This document shows, one piece after another, positions 6,523 through 12,752 of a DNA stretch of 12,797 bases. The stretch comes from JACGMN01 sp964443855 (GTDB taxonomy: Archaea; Halobacteriota; Syntropharchaeia; Alkanophagales; Methanospirareceae): the NCBI GenBank assembly GCA_964443855.1, contig CAYUEX010000054.1, positions 1 to 12,797 on the forward strand. The letters are read 5' to 3'. The notes under the pieces were generated by a model. That model was not told the DNA's origin, made no database searches, and was given only the letters and a program-made list of their open reading frames with translations. The position numbers were made by a program, and so were the translations under genes. Within the stretch, counting starts at the first letter, position 1; each line of letters begins with the position of its first letter.

Positions 6523-6726
6523 ATGAAACTAAAAGTCGTTTTGGAACCACAAGAAGAGGGAGGATATACCGTATATGTACCATCGCTCCCCGGGTGCATA
6601 TCGCAAGGTGAGACTTATGAAGAGGCGTTAGGGAATATCAAGGAAGCAATAGAGCTCTATCTCGAGCCAGACGAAGACGACCTATTGCAGTACACACAGC
6701 TCAAAGTCGTGGAAGTTATGGTATGA
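6523..6726 (+). CDS. hicB: HicB-type antitoxin
   Basis: A 67-residue protein with the HicB-like antitoxin fold. The first strands are MKLKVVLEPQEEGGYTVYVP, followed by the signature SLPGCISQGETYEEALGNIKEAIELYLE (about 21-48). It should bind and neutralise the HicA toxin encoded next. It is short and shows no separate C-terminal helix-turn-helix or ribbon-helix-helix domain, so any autoregulation would have to use the complex or another factor. A strong AAGGAGAT ribosome-binding site at 6511-6518 precedes the ATG by 4 nt. It overlaps hicA by 4 bp (ATGA, 6723-6726), the usual coupled arrangement when the antitoxin gene comes first. A possible TATA-like GTATAATC at 6441-6448 lies upstream. The module sits between two copies of the acyl-CoA synthetase 3' end. 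Confidence 0.88.
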   Translation: MKLKVVLEPQEEGGYTVYVPSLPGCISQGETYEEALGNIKEAIELYLEPDEDDLLQYTQLKVVEVMV

Positions 6727-6950
6727 AAAAGCTACCGGTAATAACGGGATACGATGCGATAAAAGCCCTAAGAAAAGCTGGATTCATAGCAACGCGACAA
6801 AGAGGTTCACATGTTAGACTTAAGAAGATTGAAGATGGTAAAACGATCAAGATCACCGTTCCGGTTCATGGGACATTGAAAAAGGGCACATTGACTAAAA
6901 TTATCAAGGAGGCTGGCCTGACTTTGGATGATTTTTTACGATTGCTATGA
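6723..6950 (+). CDS. hicA: HicA-type mRNA interferase toxin
   Basis: A 75-residue double-stranded-RNA-binding-like toxin that cleaves mRNA when free of HicB. It shows the standard pattern: VITGYDAIKALRKAGFIATRQRGSH, with catalytic His30 in GSHVRL, then a strand pair containing IKITVPVHGTLKKGTL, and the helix LTKIIKEAGLTLDDFLRLL. All parts are present and the length is normal, so the toxin appears intact. It overlaps hicB by 4 bp. It converges on the acyl-CoA synthetase gene, whose stop lies 56 bp away. The antitoxin-first order is the reverse of the Escherichia coli hicAB order and is frequent in archaea. Confidence 0.9.
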   Translation: MKKLPVITGYDAIKALRKAGFIATRQRGSHVRLKKIEDGKTIKITVPVHGTLKKGTLTKIIKEAGLTLDDFLRLL

Positions 6951-7005
6951 ACATAATAAAAGCAAGGATAATCCGCAATTTATTGCAGGTGGACAGGTTG
7001 GAACT

Positions 7006-7179
7006 TTAGTCCCCCCGCTGCCATAACCCTTTCTCTTTAAGCGTTTCGATCACCGCTCTCTTTCGCTCGAACTCCATGGTTCTGAGCGTTTTACGTTTTA
7101 TTTTACCACTGATCGTCTTGGGCAGCTCTTTAACAAATTCAATCTCGCGCGGATACTTATAGGGCGCGGTTATCCGTTT
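7006..7179 (-). repeat. Parental copy of the 174-bp direct repeat flanking hicBA
   Basis: This is the functional 3' end of the acyl-CoA synthetase gene, matched by 6242-6415 at a constant offset of 764 bp. Both copies have the same orientation, with hicBA and about 160 bp of flanking DNA between them. Recombination between the copies would remove hicBA and could leave a hybrid gene end. Eleven of the roughly 12 differences fall in the last 94 bp of the gene and only one in the adjoining 80 bp. Confidence 0.88.
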
Positions 7180-8682
7180 GACCTGCTGCTGAATATCCCG
7201 AACAAGTTCCTCGGACGGCTCGTATCCTTCCCGTAGGACAACAAAAACCTTCACAATCTCGCCTCGTAACAGGTCCGGGCTGGGAATCATCGCGCATTCA
7301 AGCACTGCCGCATGCGAATCAACGGCGCTTTCAACCTCAAAGGGGCCAATCCGGTATCCTGAGCTGATACAGACGTCATCAGCCCGTGACTCAAACCAGA
7401 TGTACCCCGCTTCGTCCATCAGTGCGAGATCACCCGTTAAATACCAATCGCCAACGAAGCATGCAGCAGTTTTCTCCGGTTTATTATGATAGCCTTTGAA
7501 GAGCATCGGATGATCCTTCACAACCGCAATTACGCCCTTCTCGCCTACGGGCACGCGATCTCCGGTCTCAAGATCCACAATTGCGCCCGCAACACCCGGT
7601 GTGAACGTGCCCATCGACCCGGGCTTGATCTCCATTCCCGGTATAGTGCAGGCAATCGCACACGTTTCCGTCTGGCCATACCCCTCTCGAACCGCAATGC
7701 CAAACTGCTCATCGAAGAATCTGATGATGCCCGGTGTGCAGGGCTCGCCCGCAGTTAAAATGACCTTCAAGTCTGACAAATCGTAGCGCTCGTGTGCATC
7801 ATCAATCGCGGCCATCGCCCTGAGTTCCGTTGCAGTCATACAGGCTCGTTTTATCCGCCATTTAGCAAGCAGCTCGAAGCATTTCTCGGGCTCGAATCTA
7901 CCCGTGTAATGGAAGTTTGTAGCGCCGGCGTTTACAATAGCACCAAAGGGCGCCCAATACCATTTCGCCCAGCCAGGCTCTGTCGTCGCCCAGCAGAGCT
8001 CGTCTGCGTGGGTATGCCACCAGTAATAGCGATTCAGCCGATCGAAACAGTACATCCAGGAATGAGCTTGTAACACCCCTTTAGGTGCGCCTGTAGTCCC
8101 TGAGGTGTAATTGATGGTTAGCAAATCGTGCGCTTTGATTTGTTCAAGCCTTAGATCGCCTGATGCCGCAGTGACCTCCTGCCGGAAGTCTCGCCAGCCA
8201 TCCCGCGAACCTAAAAAGAATCGATTTTTCAGTGAAGAAATTTCACCGTTAATCGCATCGACCTCATCGGCAACGGTAGCATCACTGGTTAGTAACGCTT
8301 TGGCTCCAGCATCCAAAATTCGATATTCGATGTCCGCTCGCCTGAGCATTACGGTACAGGGAACGACAACGCCGCCGATCGCCCAAATACCGATGCTTAC
8401 CGTATACACATCCGTTCCTCGCGGGAGTAGCACCAACACTCGATCGCCTTTGTGGATGCCTGACGCTCGCAAGACGTTGCCAAATCGCATGGCATTGTTC
8501 CACACGTCCCGGTAGCCCGCTTTCTCCACTGTCCCGTCTGGATGCTCGGTAATCGCCATCAACTTCGTTCGATCCTCTGCCCATCTTCTGACAACCTCAA
8601 CGAAGTTGTAGTCCTCAGGAATATCCCAGGTGAACGTCCTCCTTTCCGCTTCGTAATCGAATGCCGCTATTTCTTTACCCAT
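7006..8682 (-). CDS. AMP-forming acyl-CoA synthetase, medium/branched-chain (ACSM-like) type
   Basis: A 558-residue cytoplasmic adenylate-forming enzyme that activates a carboxylic acid with ATP and CoA through an acyl-adenylate. Core motifs in order are YTSGTTGAPKGV (192-203, phosphate loop), REGYGQTET (332-340), DWYLTGDLA (412-420), RADDVCISSGYRIGPFEVE (433-451, hinge) and PKTISGKIKRKTLR (521-534) with catalytic Lys527. The GYGQTE motif lacks the tryptophan pair of true acetyl-CoA synthetases (WWQTE) that limits the pocket to acetate. A propionyl, medium-chain or branched acyl substrate is therefore more likely. Start ATG 8682 has only a weak purine-rich leader. The gene converges on hicA. 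A 174-bp copy of its 3' end lies beyond hicBA. It works in the opposite direction to the ADP-forming enzyme, so the cell can both release and reclaim organic acids. Confidence 0.92.
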   Translation of the reverse strand: MGKEIAAFDYEAERRTFTWDIPEDYNFVEVVRRWAEDRTKLMAITEHPDGTVEKAGYRDVWNNAMRFGNVLRASGIHKGDRVLVLLPRGTDVYTVSIGIWAIGGVVVPCTVMLRRADIEYRILDAGAKALLTSDATVADEVDAINGEISSLKNRFFLGSRDGWRDFRQEVTAASGDLRLEQIKAHDLLTINYTSGTTGAPKGVLQAHSWMYCFDRLNRYYWWHTHADELCWATTEPGWAKWYWAPFGAIVNAGATNFHYTGRFEPEKCFELLAKWRIKRACMTATELRAMAAIDDAHERYDLSDLKVILTAGEPCTPGIIRFFDEQFGIAVREGYGQTETCAIACTIPGMEIKPGSMGTFTPGVAGAIVDLETGDRVPVGEKGVIAVVKDHPMLFKGYHNKPEKTAACFVGDWYLTGDLALMDEAGYIWFESRADDVCISSGYRIGPFEVESAVDSHAAVLECAMIPSPDLLRGEIVKVFVVLREGYEPSEELVRDIQQQVKRITAPYKYPREIEFVKELPKTISGKIKRKTLRTMEFERKRAVIETLKEKGLWQRGD

Positions 8683-8782
8683 TTCATCAGCTTCATCTAT
8701 TAGCCTGCACGCTTCTTCTTAGGCGGTGGAACCTCCCGCTGAATGCGGAAGTTGTCACTAAGAGATAGCAGGCACACATAAG

Positions 8783-8792
8783 CAAATAAAAG
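8783..8792 (-). promoter_or_regulatory. Candidate TATA box for the acyl-CoA synthetase gene
   Basis: On the minus strand CTTTTATTTG, preceded by a CGG-containing BRE-like stretch, lies about 100 bp before the ATG at 8682. A second AT-rich box (GATAAATAG, 8808-8816) is further upstream. The 166-bp interval between the two minus-strand genes suggests the synthetase has its own promoter, but neither box is decisive. I see no gene in the interval. Confidence 0.25.
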
Positions 8793-8848
8793 CCGAAAGG
8801 ATAGCCTCTATTTATCGTGCGTACATCGCTTAAAACAGCGCATCATCA

Positions 8849-10042
8849 TCAGGAGCGAGGAGCAGTCGCTAAGGCTTGATCCAGATCTGCTATTATGTCT
8901 TCTGGCTCTTCGACGCCTATGGAAAGCCGCACCATGTTATCGGCTATTCCTATCTTCAGCCTGACCGCTCGAGGTACCGGCGCGTGGGTCATCGAGGCGG
9001 GATGCTGGATTAACGTATCGACAGCACCGAGGCTCACCGCCAGAGTGCACAGTTCGACGCGGTTCATCAGTTGACGTCCCGCTTCCAGGCCGTCCTTAAC
9101 GCCAAACGAGATCATGCCCCCAAAACCACTCATCTGCTTCTGTGCGATTGCATATTGGGGATGACTTGGCAATCCGGGATATCTAACCCACTCGATTCTG
9201 GGATGTGCCTCCAGGAACTGAGCCACCGCCATGGCATTGCTGGCGTGCTTTTTCATTCGCAAGTGGAGTGTCTTCAAGCCTCGGATGCACAACCAGGCTT
9301 CAAGTGGCCCCATTGTTGGTCCCGTGGAGGTAACGACGGGTATCATCTTCGTGATAAAATCCCTGCTGCCGACCACGACGCCGCCTAACAAATCGGCGTG
9401 GCCACCAATGTATTTGGTACTGCTGTGCACCACGACGTCCGCGCCCAACGGCAGCGCGCGCTGAAAACAGGGCGTCGCGAAGGTGTTGTCAACGACCGAA
9501 AGAGCTCCGATCTCCCCGGCCATTTTGGCGATCTCGGCAATATCGCAGACGCGCAAGGTTGGATTTGCCGGCGTCTCTACGAAGATCATTTTCGTATTCT
9601 GCTTTATGCTGGCCTTTACTTCTTCGAGATCAGAAGTATCAACAAAACTGACCTCTATACCTAACTTGGTGAGAATTGATGAGAACAAGCTGTACGTGGA
9701 GCCGTAAACGACATCGCTCGATATGAGATGATCCCCCTTTTGTAACTGAGAAAGCGCAACCGCAGTTATGGCCGCCATGCCCGAAGAGAAGGTTAGACCG
9801 GTCTCGCCGCCTTCAAGAGCAGTAATTTTATCGACTAAAACGGCATGGGTAGGCGTGTTTGGCGCTACGCGCGTGTATATATAACCCTCTTCTTTGCCTG
9901 CGAACCGTGCCGCTGCCTGCTCGGCATTCTCAAACACGAAGGTGGATGTCTGATAGATCGGCGTTGTATGCGCGCCGTAAAGCGGATCCGGCTTTTCACC
10001 AGCATGGACACATAACGTGCCAAATTTCATCTCCTTTTTCAT
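8849..10042 (-). CDS. PLP-dependent Cys/Met-metabolism enzyme (cystathionine gamma-synthase / methionine gamma-lyase family)
   Basis: A 397-residue fold-type I pyridoxal-phosphate enzyme of the trans-sulfuration family. Visible features are the N-terminal TLCVHAGEKPDPLYGAHTTPIYQTSTF, LTFSSGMAAI (83-92) for cofactor phosphate, Tyr113 in YGSTYSLF, and FVETPANPTLRVCD (154-167). VVDNTFATP follows with the ring-binding Asp185, and SSTKYIGGHADLLGG carries the Schiff-base Lys210. The family includes cystathionine gamma-synthase, cystathionine gamma-lyase, methionine gamma-lyase and O-acylhomoserine sulfhydrylases. Two details are unusual. The conserved YTR-x-x-NPT motif reads YTRVAPNTPT (56-65), two residues longer. 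Ser115 occupies the position of the cysteine typical of methionine gamma-lyases. Exact activity therefore stays open. GAGGAG at 10051-10056, 8 nt before ATG 10042, favours this start over the in-frame ATG at 10030. A methionine gamma-lyase would supply 2-oxobutyrate to ferredoxin-linked oxidation. Confidence 0.88.
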   Translation of the reverse strand: MKKEMKFGTLCVHAGEKPDPLYGAHTTPIYQTSTFVFENAEQAAARFAGKEEGYIYTRVAPNTPTHAVLVDKITALEGGETGLTFSSGMAAITAVALSQLQKGDHLISSDVVYGSTYSLFSSILTKLGIEVSFVDTSDLEEVKASIKQNTKMIFVETPANPTLRVCDIAEIAKMAGEIGALSVVDNTFATPCFQRALPLGADVVVHSSTKYIGGHADLLGGVVVGSRDFITKMIPVVTSTGPTMGPLEAWLCIRGLKTLHLRMKKHASNAMAVAQFLEAHPRIEWVRYPGLPSHPQYAIAQKQMSGFGGMISFGVKDGLEAGRQLMNRVELCTLAVSLGAVDTLIQHPASMTHAPVPRAVRLKIGIADNMVRLSIGVEEPEDIIADLDQALATAPRS

Positions 10043-10071
10043 TATTCCTACTCCTCACGAACTCTTTTCGG

Positions 10072-10080
10072 CTTATACAT
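10072..10080. promoter_or_regulatory. Candidate shared TATA region between divergent genes
   Basis: CTTATACAT on the plus strand (ATGTATAAG on the minus) lies about 30 bp from both divergent starts, 10042 on minus and 10110 on plus. Archaeal spacing would put transcription starts near 10050 and 10103, giving very short leaders either way. Only one orientation may be real. Confidence 0.3.
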
Positions 10081-10109
10081 TGTACCGCGAGCTACTTATC
10101 GTTTTTGAT

Positions 10110-10397
10110 ATGCGGGTTTTACCAAAAATCAGAAAGGGATTCTGCCTTCGATTCGCGCAGGAAGAGGGTACATCGTCAGGAATTTTCCACCCAATAAAAG
10201 TTTTTATTCTGCTAGCACTCCTCATGGTGTTACTTGCTTCGCTTACGTTCTTTTGTATCATGGTGTACGTGAGGAATAAAGATTTGCGCATTAAATTTGA
10301 ACTGAAGGATTCTGATAGGATGGATAGATCAAACTCAGAGGCATGCGATTTAAGTGCATGCAGAGAGAAAGAGCGAGAAGATGTTTTGCCCTGGTGA
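10110..10397 (+). CDS. Hypothetical single-span membrane protein
   Basis: I do not recognise this 95-residue protein. From the ATG at 10110 it has a basic N-terminal region of about 28 residues (MRVLPKIRKG...). One hydrophobic span, KVFILLALLMVLLASLTFFCIMVYV (about 30-54), is followed by basic residues (RNKDLR), then a charged, cysteine-containing C-terminal tail with two closely spaced Cys (SEACDLSACREKERED). The open frame continues upstream to about 10017, but that part overlaps the divergent PLP enzyme gene, so the internal ATG near the putative transcription start is preferred. No clear ribosome-binding site is seen, which would fit leaderless expression. The span and flanking charges argue for a real protein; the lack of known relatives argues for caution. 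Confidence 0.42.
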   Translation: MRVLPKIRKGFCLRFAQEEGTSSGIFHPIKVFILLALLMVLLASLTFFCIMVYVRNKDLRIKFELKDSDRMDRSNSEACDLSACREKEREDVLPW

Positions 10398-10407
10398 GGT
10401 AAAAGAA

Positions 10408-10701
10408 TTACATTTTTTTAATCTTCGAAATTACTTCTCCCACTTTTGCAGTCGTCCAGTATATCCTTAGCGCTTTTCCCTTTGACTTGGGGTGCTCAGA
10501 AATTTCATGTTTACTCGTGACGAATCCATATTCTTCAAGCGTATCTAAATGGTAAGAGATCAGCCGCCTTTCCTCACCCAACGTTTTGCTGATCTCACTA
10601 ACGTGCATAGGCTTCTCAGAAAGCAGCTCTACTATCCTAAATCGTATTGGATGCAAAATCACATGCGCTTCCTTCACTAACTTATCTTCCACCTTCATCA
10701 T
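10408..10701 (-). CDS. ArsR-type winged-helix transcription regulator
   Basis: A 97-residue winged helix-turn-helix protein. HVILHPIRFRIVELLSEKPMHVSEI contains the first helices; ISKTLGEERRLISYHLDTLEEYGFV (about 38-62) is the recognition helix-turn-helix with the ArsR-like SYHLDTLEEYGFV signature. The wing follows with ALRIYWTT, and a short C-terminal helix ends in KIKKM. No cysteine cluster is present, so it is not an obvious metal sensor of the classical type. The start is ATG 10701 or the adjacent ATG 10698. AAGGT (10708-10712) and a good TATA box (10725-10732) lie just upstream. Its 3' end is 10 bp from the converging small membrane protein gene. Direct repeats upstream of the TATA box could be its operator. 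Target genes are not evident. Confidence 0.85.
   Translation of the reverse strand: MMKVEDKLVKEAHVILHPIRFRIVELLSEKPMHVSEISKTLGEERRLISYHLDTLEEYGFVTSKHEISEHPKSKGKALRIYWTTAKVGEVISKIKKM
10413..10419 (+). terminator. Oligo-T tract after the small membrane protein gene
   Basis: A run of seven T residues starts 16 bp after the stop of the plus-strand gene ending at 10397. T-tracts alone are common archaeal termination signals. The tract also encodes the Lys-Lys end of the opposing regulator gene, so its sequence may simply reflect those codons. Confidence 0.3.
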
Positions 10702-10724
10702 CTAATACCTTGTTAGAACCTTAC

Positions 10725-10732
10725 ATATATAA
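10725..10732 (-). promoter_or_regulatory. TATA box of the ArsR-type regulator gene
   Basis: On the minus strand TTATATAT lies about 25-30 bp before the ATG at 10701. Transcription would start within a few bases of the start codon, giving a leaderless or near-leaderless message. This is one of the better matches to the archaeal TATA consensus in the window. Confidence 0.5.
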
Positions 10733-10745
10733 CTATCGCTTATGC

Positions 10746-10794
10746 TAAGTACATTAATATTATTTACAATAAAAAGTTGGTTAGTACATAATAT
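10746..10794. repeat. Direct repeat pair upstream of the ArsR-type gene
   Basis: TAAGTACATTAATAT (10746-10760) and TTAGTACATAATAT (10781-10794) share AGTACAT and an AT-rich tail, with starts 35 bp apart. That is roughly three to three and a half helical turns. They lie 14-70 bp upstream of the regulator's TATA box. The position suits an activator or autoregulator site, but the region is very AT-rich and the match could be fortuitous. Confidence 0.28.
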
Positions 10795-11181
10795 ATCTGT
10801 AAGCCAAATAATATGAAAAGCGAAAAACGATAAATAGAAGTCTCAAATTACGGCTCTGTCTTTTTTTTGTCCTTCCAACGAGCTTCACGAACGCATTCAT
10901 AATGACGGGGCACCTTCCCCATTTCGTTCTCTTTGAACTGCATTCAGCCATCTTAAGCCATTCTGTAGGCTTTTATTCGATGATTTTTTCAGTGTGCACA
11001 ACTGACTGAGCGAGCTATTATCATTTCAGGGCCTATTTCGAGCGTGTGCACCGGGTCGCGTTCGGGCATATTTTCCCCCTAAAAAGCGCGTTAAGAATCA
11101 CGTCTAGAAGTTCTCTGTTTGAGCATTTTAATGGTTTTTTGTGAAAATGAGCACTTATATCCTTCCATTAAACCGCATCCT

Positions 11182-11559
11182 TCATAAAAACAATTCTCGT
11201 AATTTCATAACTGCTAGCCGACCTTTATAGGTAGGTGCGATGATTTTTATTTTTCTCGTTCGTTCGGCCACCTCAAATCCCTTTTTATCCTTATTCTGTA
11301 ACAGACGGATTAGCTCCGCATGCTCACCACTCACTTTAACGTCCGGGAGATCATGCAATCCACGCTGCAAAGCGACCGAACCCCCTTTTTGGAATATAAA
11401 ATGATAACCTTCTTCTTCCGTTTGGAAATTAAGAACCACCGGCATTAACATATTATACAGCAGTGCTTTCATCGATCTTTGTGACCCCGAAAGCTCTCGC
11501 CTTGCATTATTCTCCGCTTCCGTTCCAATTTCTCTGAGCAGGGTATATAAAGCTCCCAT
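11182..11559 (-). CDS. SCP2 sterol-transfer-like (lipid-binding) domain protein
   Basis: A 125-residue soluble protein that appears to be a single SCP-2-like domain. The pattern is LLYNMLMPVVLNFQTEEEGYHFIFQKGGSVALQRGL, then DLPDVKVSGEHAELIRLLQNKD, then RTRKIKIIAPTYKGRLAVMKLRELFL. The strand-then-GEHAELIRLL and final helix arrangement is that of SCP2-like proteins, which hold hydrophobic ligands in a cavity. The ligand in archaea is unknown. The ATG at 11559 follows a purine-rich leader containing GAGGAG twice (11562-11567 and 11572-11577); only 28 bp separate it from the upstream exchanger gene, so they are almost certainly co-transcribed. Assignment rests on pattern recognition without a profile search, so it is less secure than the metabolic genes. 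Confidence 0.65.
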   Translation of the reverse strand: MGALYTLLREIGTEAENNARRELSGSQRSMKALLYNMLMPVVLNFQTEEEGYHFIFQKGGSVALQRGLHDLPDVKVSGEHAELIRLLQNKDKKGFEVAERTRKIKIIAPTYKGRLAVMKLRELFL

Positions 11560-11587
11560 TTCTCCTCTCTTCTCCTCTCCGCTCTCG

Positions 11588-12649
11588 TTAAACTAACACG
11601 TTCTTAAAGAATAAAACAGTCAGAAATAAAGCGTACAACAGAAGGAATACGATACCTTCGATGCGCCTTATTTTACAGTCACTTTTTAGGAATACTAACA
11701 GCATAATGCACATAAATAGCATAAATGGTGCGCTGTAGAGTATCGTTGATTTAATAACGGCTAAGGGAAAAATCAGTGCCGAAATGCCGAGCACCAAGAA
11801 TATATTTGCAATGTTTGAACCAATGACGTTGCCAACAGCTATGGTGCCGTAGCCCTGTCTCGCTGCCGAGATCGTTACACCCACTTCGGGTAATGACGTT
11901 CCAACTGCTACCAGGCTGATACCTATAACGGTTTTTGGAATGTTGAAAAACTCGGCAAAGAATATCGCCTCATTTACGAGATAGTTTGCGCCAAGGACAA
12001 CAGCAAAACCACTTAAAATGAGCACGAGTAAATCATTAAGCAAACCTGTTTTTGATAATTTTTTTAGCTTCTCTTCTGGTTTAATCGTTAGCTCCTTTGT
12101 ATTGTTTGGGGTCGGAAGTATGCAGTTTTTTAAGAATATAAGGTAGCGAAACTTCAAAAAATATCTGATAAATTCGTTAAACGCATAGTTATCTTTGGAG
12201 TTCGGCTTGCCCTCGAAGAGGAACATGATATACGCAACGTATAAGAGCAGAAATATCAGTGCTTCGCCCCGTGAGATTCTCCCGTTTATGATAAAGACGT
12301 AGAAGAGTAGTGCGGCAAAGAACATGATGTAGCCGTCTCGTTTCAGCATTTCTTGTTTCGTTTTTATCGTCGCTATGACCGCTCCGAGGCCGATAATTAA
12401 TCCAATGTTCGCGATATTTGAGCCGACAACATTACCTATAACGATACCGCTCTCCGCTTTGAGCGCAGCGAACACCGATGACACGAGTTCCGGTATTGAG
12501 GTGCCGACCGCCACTAAGGTTAACCCAATAACGAATTCTGAGACACCCAGTTTTTGTGCTATAGCTGCTGCAGATTTGACGAAAAAGTCCGAGCCTTTGA
12601 CGAGTAATGCCAATCCGAATACAAATACGGCGATATTGCTCAACACCAT
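11588..12649 (-). CDS. CaCA-family cation exchanger (Na+/Ca2+ exchanger-like)
   Basis: A 353-residue inner-membrane antiporter with two inverted alpha-repeats. Repeat 1 contains VGTSIPELVSS (Glu54) and GNVVGSNIANIGL (Ser77, Asn81). Repeat 2 contains VGTSLPEVGVT (Glu255) and GNVIGSNIANIFL (Ser278, Asn282). Numbering of the first repeat matches the Methanocaldococcus exchanger NCX_Mj exactly (E54, S77, N81). In that protein the repeat-2 residue equivalent to Asn282 is Asp240, so one ion ligand differs. About ten hydrophobic spans are visible. The loop between the halves (about 146-205) is long and lysine-rich, and the protein is some 50 residues longer than NCX_Mj (about 300). No ribosome-binding site precedes ATG 12649, but a TATA box about 25 bp upstream suggests a leaderless message. 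It is followed by the SCP2-like gene. The transported ion pair cannot be fixed from sequence. Confidence 0.92.
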   Translation of the reverse strand: MVLSNIAVFVFGLALLVKGSDFFVKSAAAIAQKLGVSEFVIGLTLVAVGTSIPELVSSVFAALKAESGIVIGNVVGSNIANIGLIIGLGAVIATIKTKQEMLKRDGYIMFFAALLFYVFIINGRISRGEALIFLLLYVAYIMFLFEGKPNSKDNYAFNEFIRYFLKFRYLIFLKNCILPTPNNTKELTIKPEEKLKKLSKTGLLNDLLVLILSGFAVVLGANYLVNEAIFFAEFFNIPKTVIGISLVAVGTSLPEVGVTISAARQGYGTIAVGNVIGSNIANIFLVLGISALIFPLAVIKSTILYSAPFMLFMCIMLLVFLKSDCKIRRIEGIVFLLLYALFLTVLFFKNVLV

Positions 12650-12671
12650 TTTTGCTGCACTGTTTGAATTG

Positions 12672-12689
12672 TTTTATAATCAATTATAA
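12672..12689. promoter_or_regulatory. Symmetrical TATA palindrome upstream of the exchanger gene
   Basis: TTATAAT-CA-ATTATAA (12674-12689) is a perfect inverted repeat with 7-bp arms. On the minus strand TTATAAAA (12672-12679) is centred about 26 bp before the exchanger ATG, so transcription would start at or next to the start codon. The other arm could serve as a second, upstream or opposing TATA element. Confidence 0.5.
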
Positions 12690-12720
12690 GGTTTCAACGT
12701 GAGAGTATCGAATAAAAGTA

Positions 12721-12730
12721 TTTTATATAG
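12721..12730. promoter_or_regulatory. Strong TATA-like sequence near the right edge
   Basis: TTTTATATAG matches the archaeal TATA consensus well and is AT-rich on both strands. It could start a plus-strand transcript near 12752 running off the window, or an additional minus-strand start for the exchanger gene near 12698 with a 50-nt leader. The sequence does not decide between them. Confidence 0.35.
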
Positions 12731-12752
12731 TAATTTGTTTTTTCGTACGTGT

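Larger units (their letters stand above)
10702..11181. other. 480-bp interval without a convincing gene
   Basis: The left 100 bp hold the regulator's TATA box and direct repeats. Eight T residues occur at 10861-10868. On the minus strand a 26-codon frame (10989-11069, MPERDPVHTLEIGPEMIIAR...) is preceded by AGGGGG at 11075-11080, 5 nt from its ATG, with an ATATAAG box at 11154-11160. It could be a very small gene or the remnant of a longer one. GTGTGCAC appears twice (10992-10999 and 11044-11051). No RNA gene or mobile-element sequence was recognised. Confidence 0.5.

Noticed and set aside
6293..6583. A 96-codon minus-strand frame treated as a separate gene
   Set aside because: Its last 40 residues are the truncated acyl-CoA synthetase copy and the rest runs into the hicB leader and start region; it is a by-product of the duplication.
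6975..6986. GCAAT-TT-ATTGC inverted repeat after hicA as a terminator
   Set aside because: The loop of 2 nt is too short for a stable hairpin and there is no following T-tract.
10341..10361. GCATGC repeated with a 9-nt loop, a possible hairpin
   Set aside because: It lies inside the small membrane protein frame, the motif is self-complementary so any two copies would pair, and no T-tract follows.
10902..11009. A 35-codon plus-strand frame (MTGHLPHFVL...)
   Set aside because: No ribosome-binding site, no promoter at suitable distance and no recognisable pattern.
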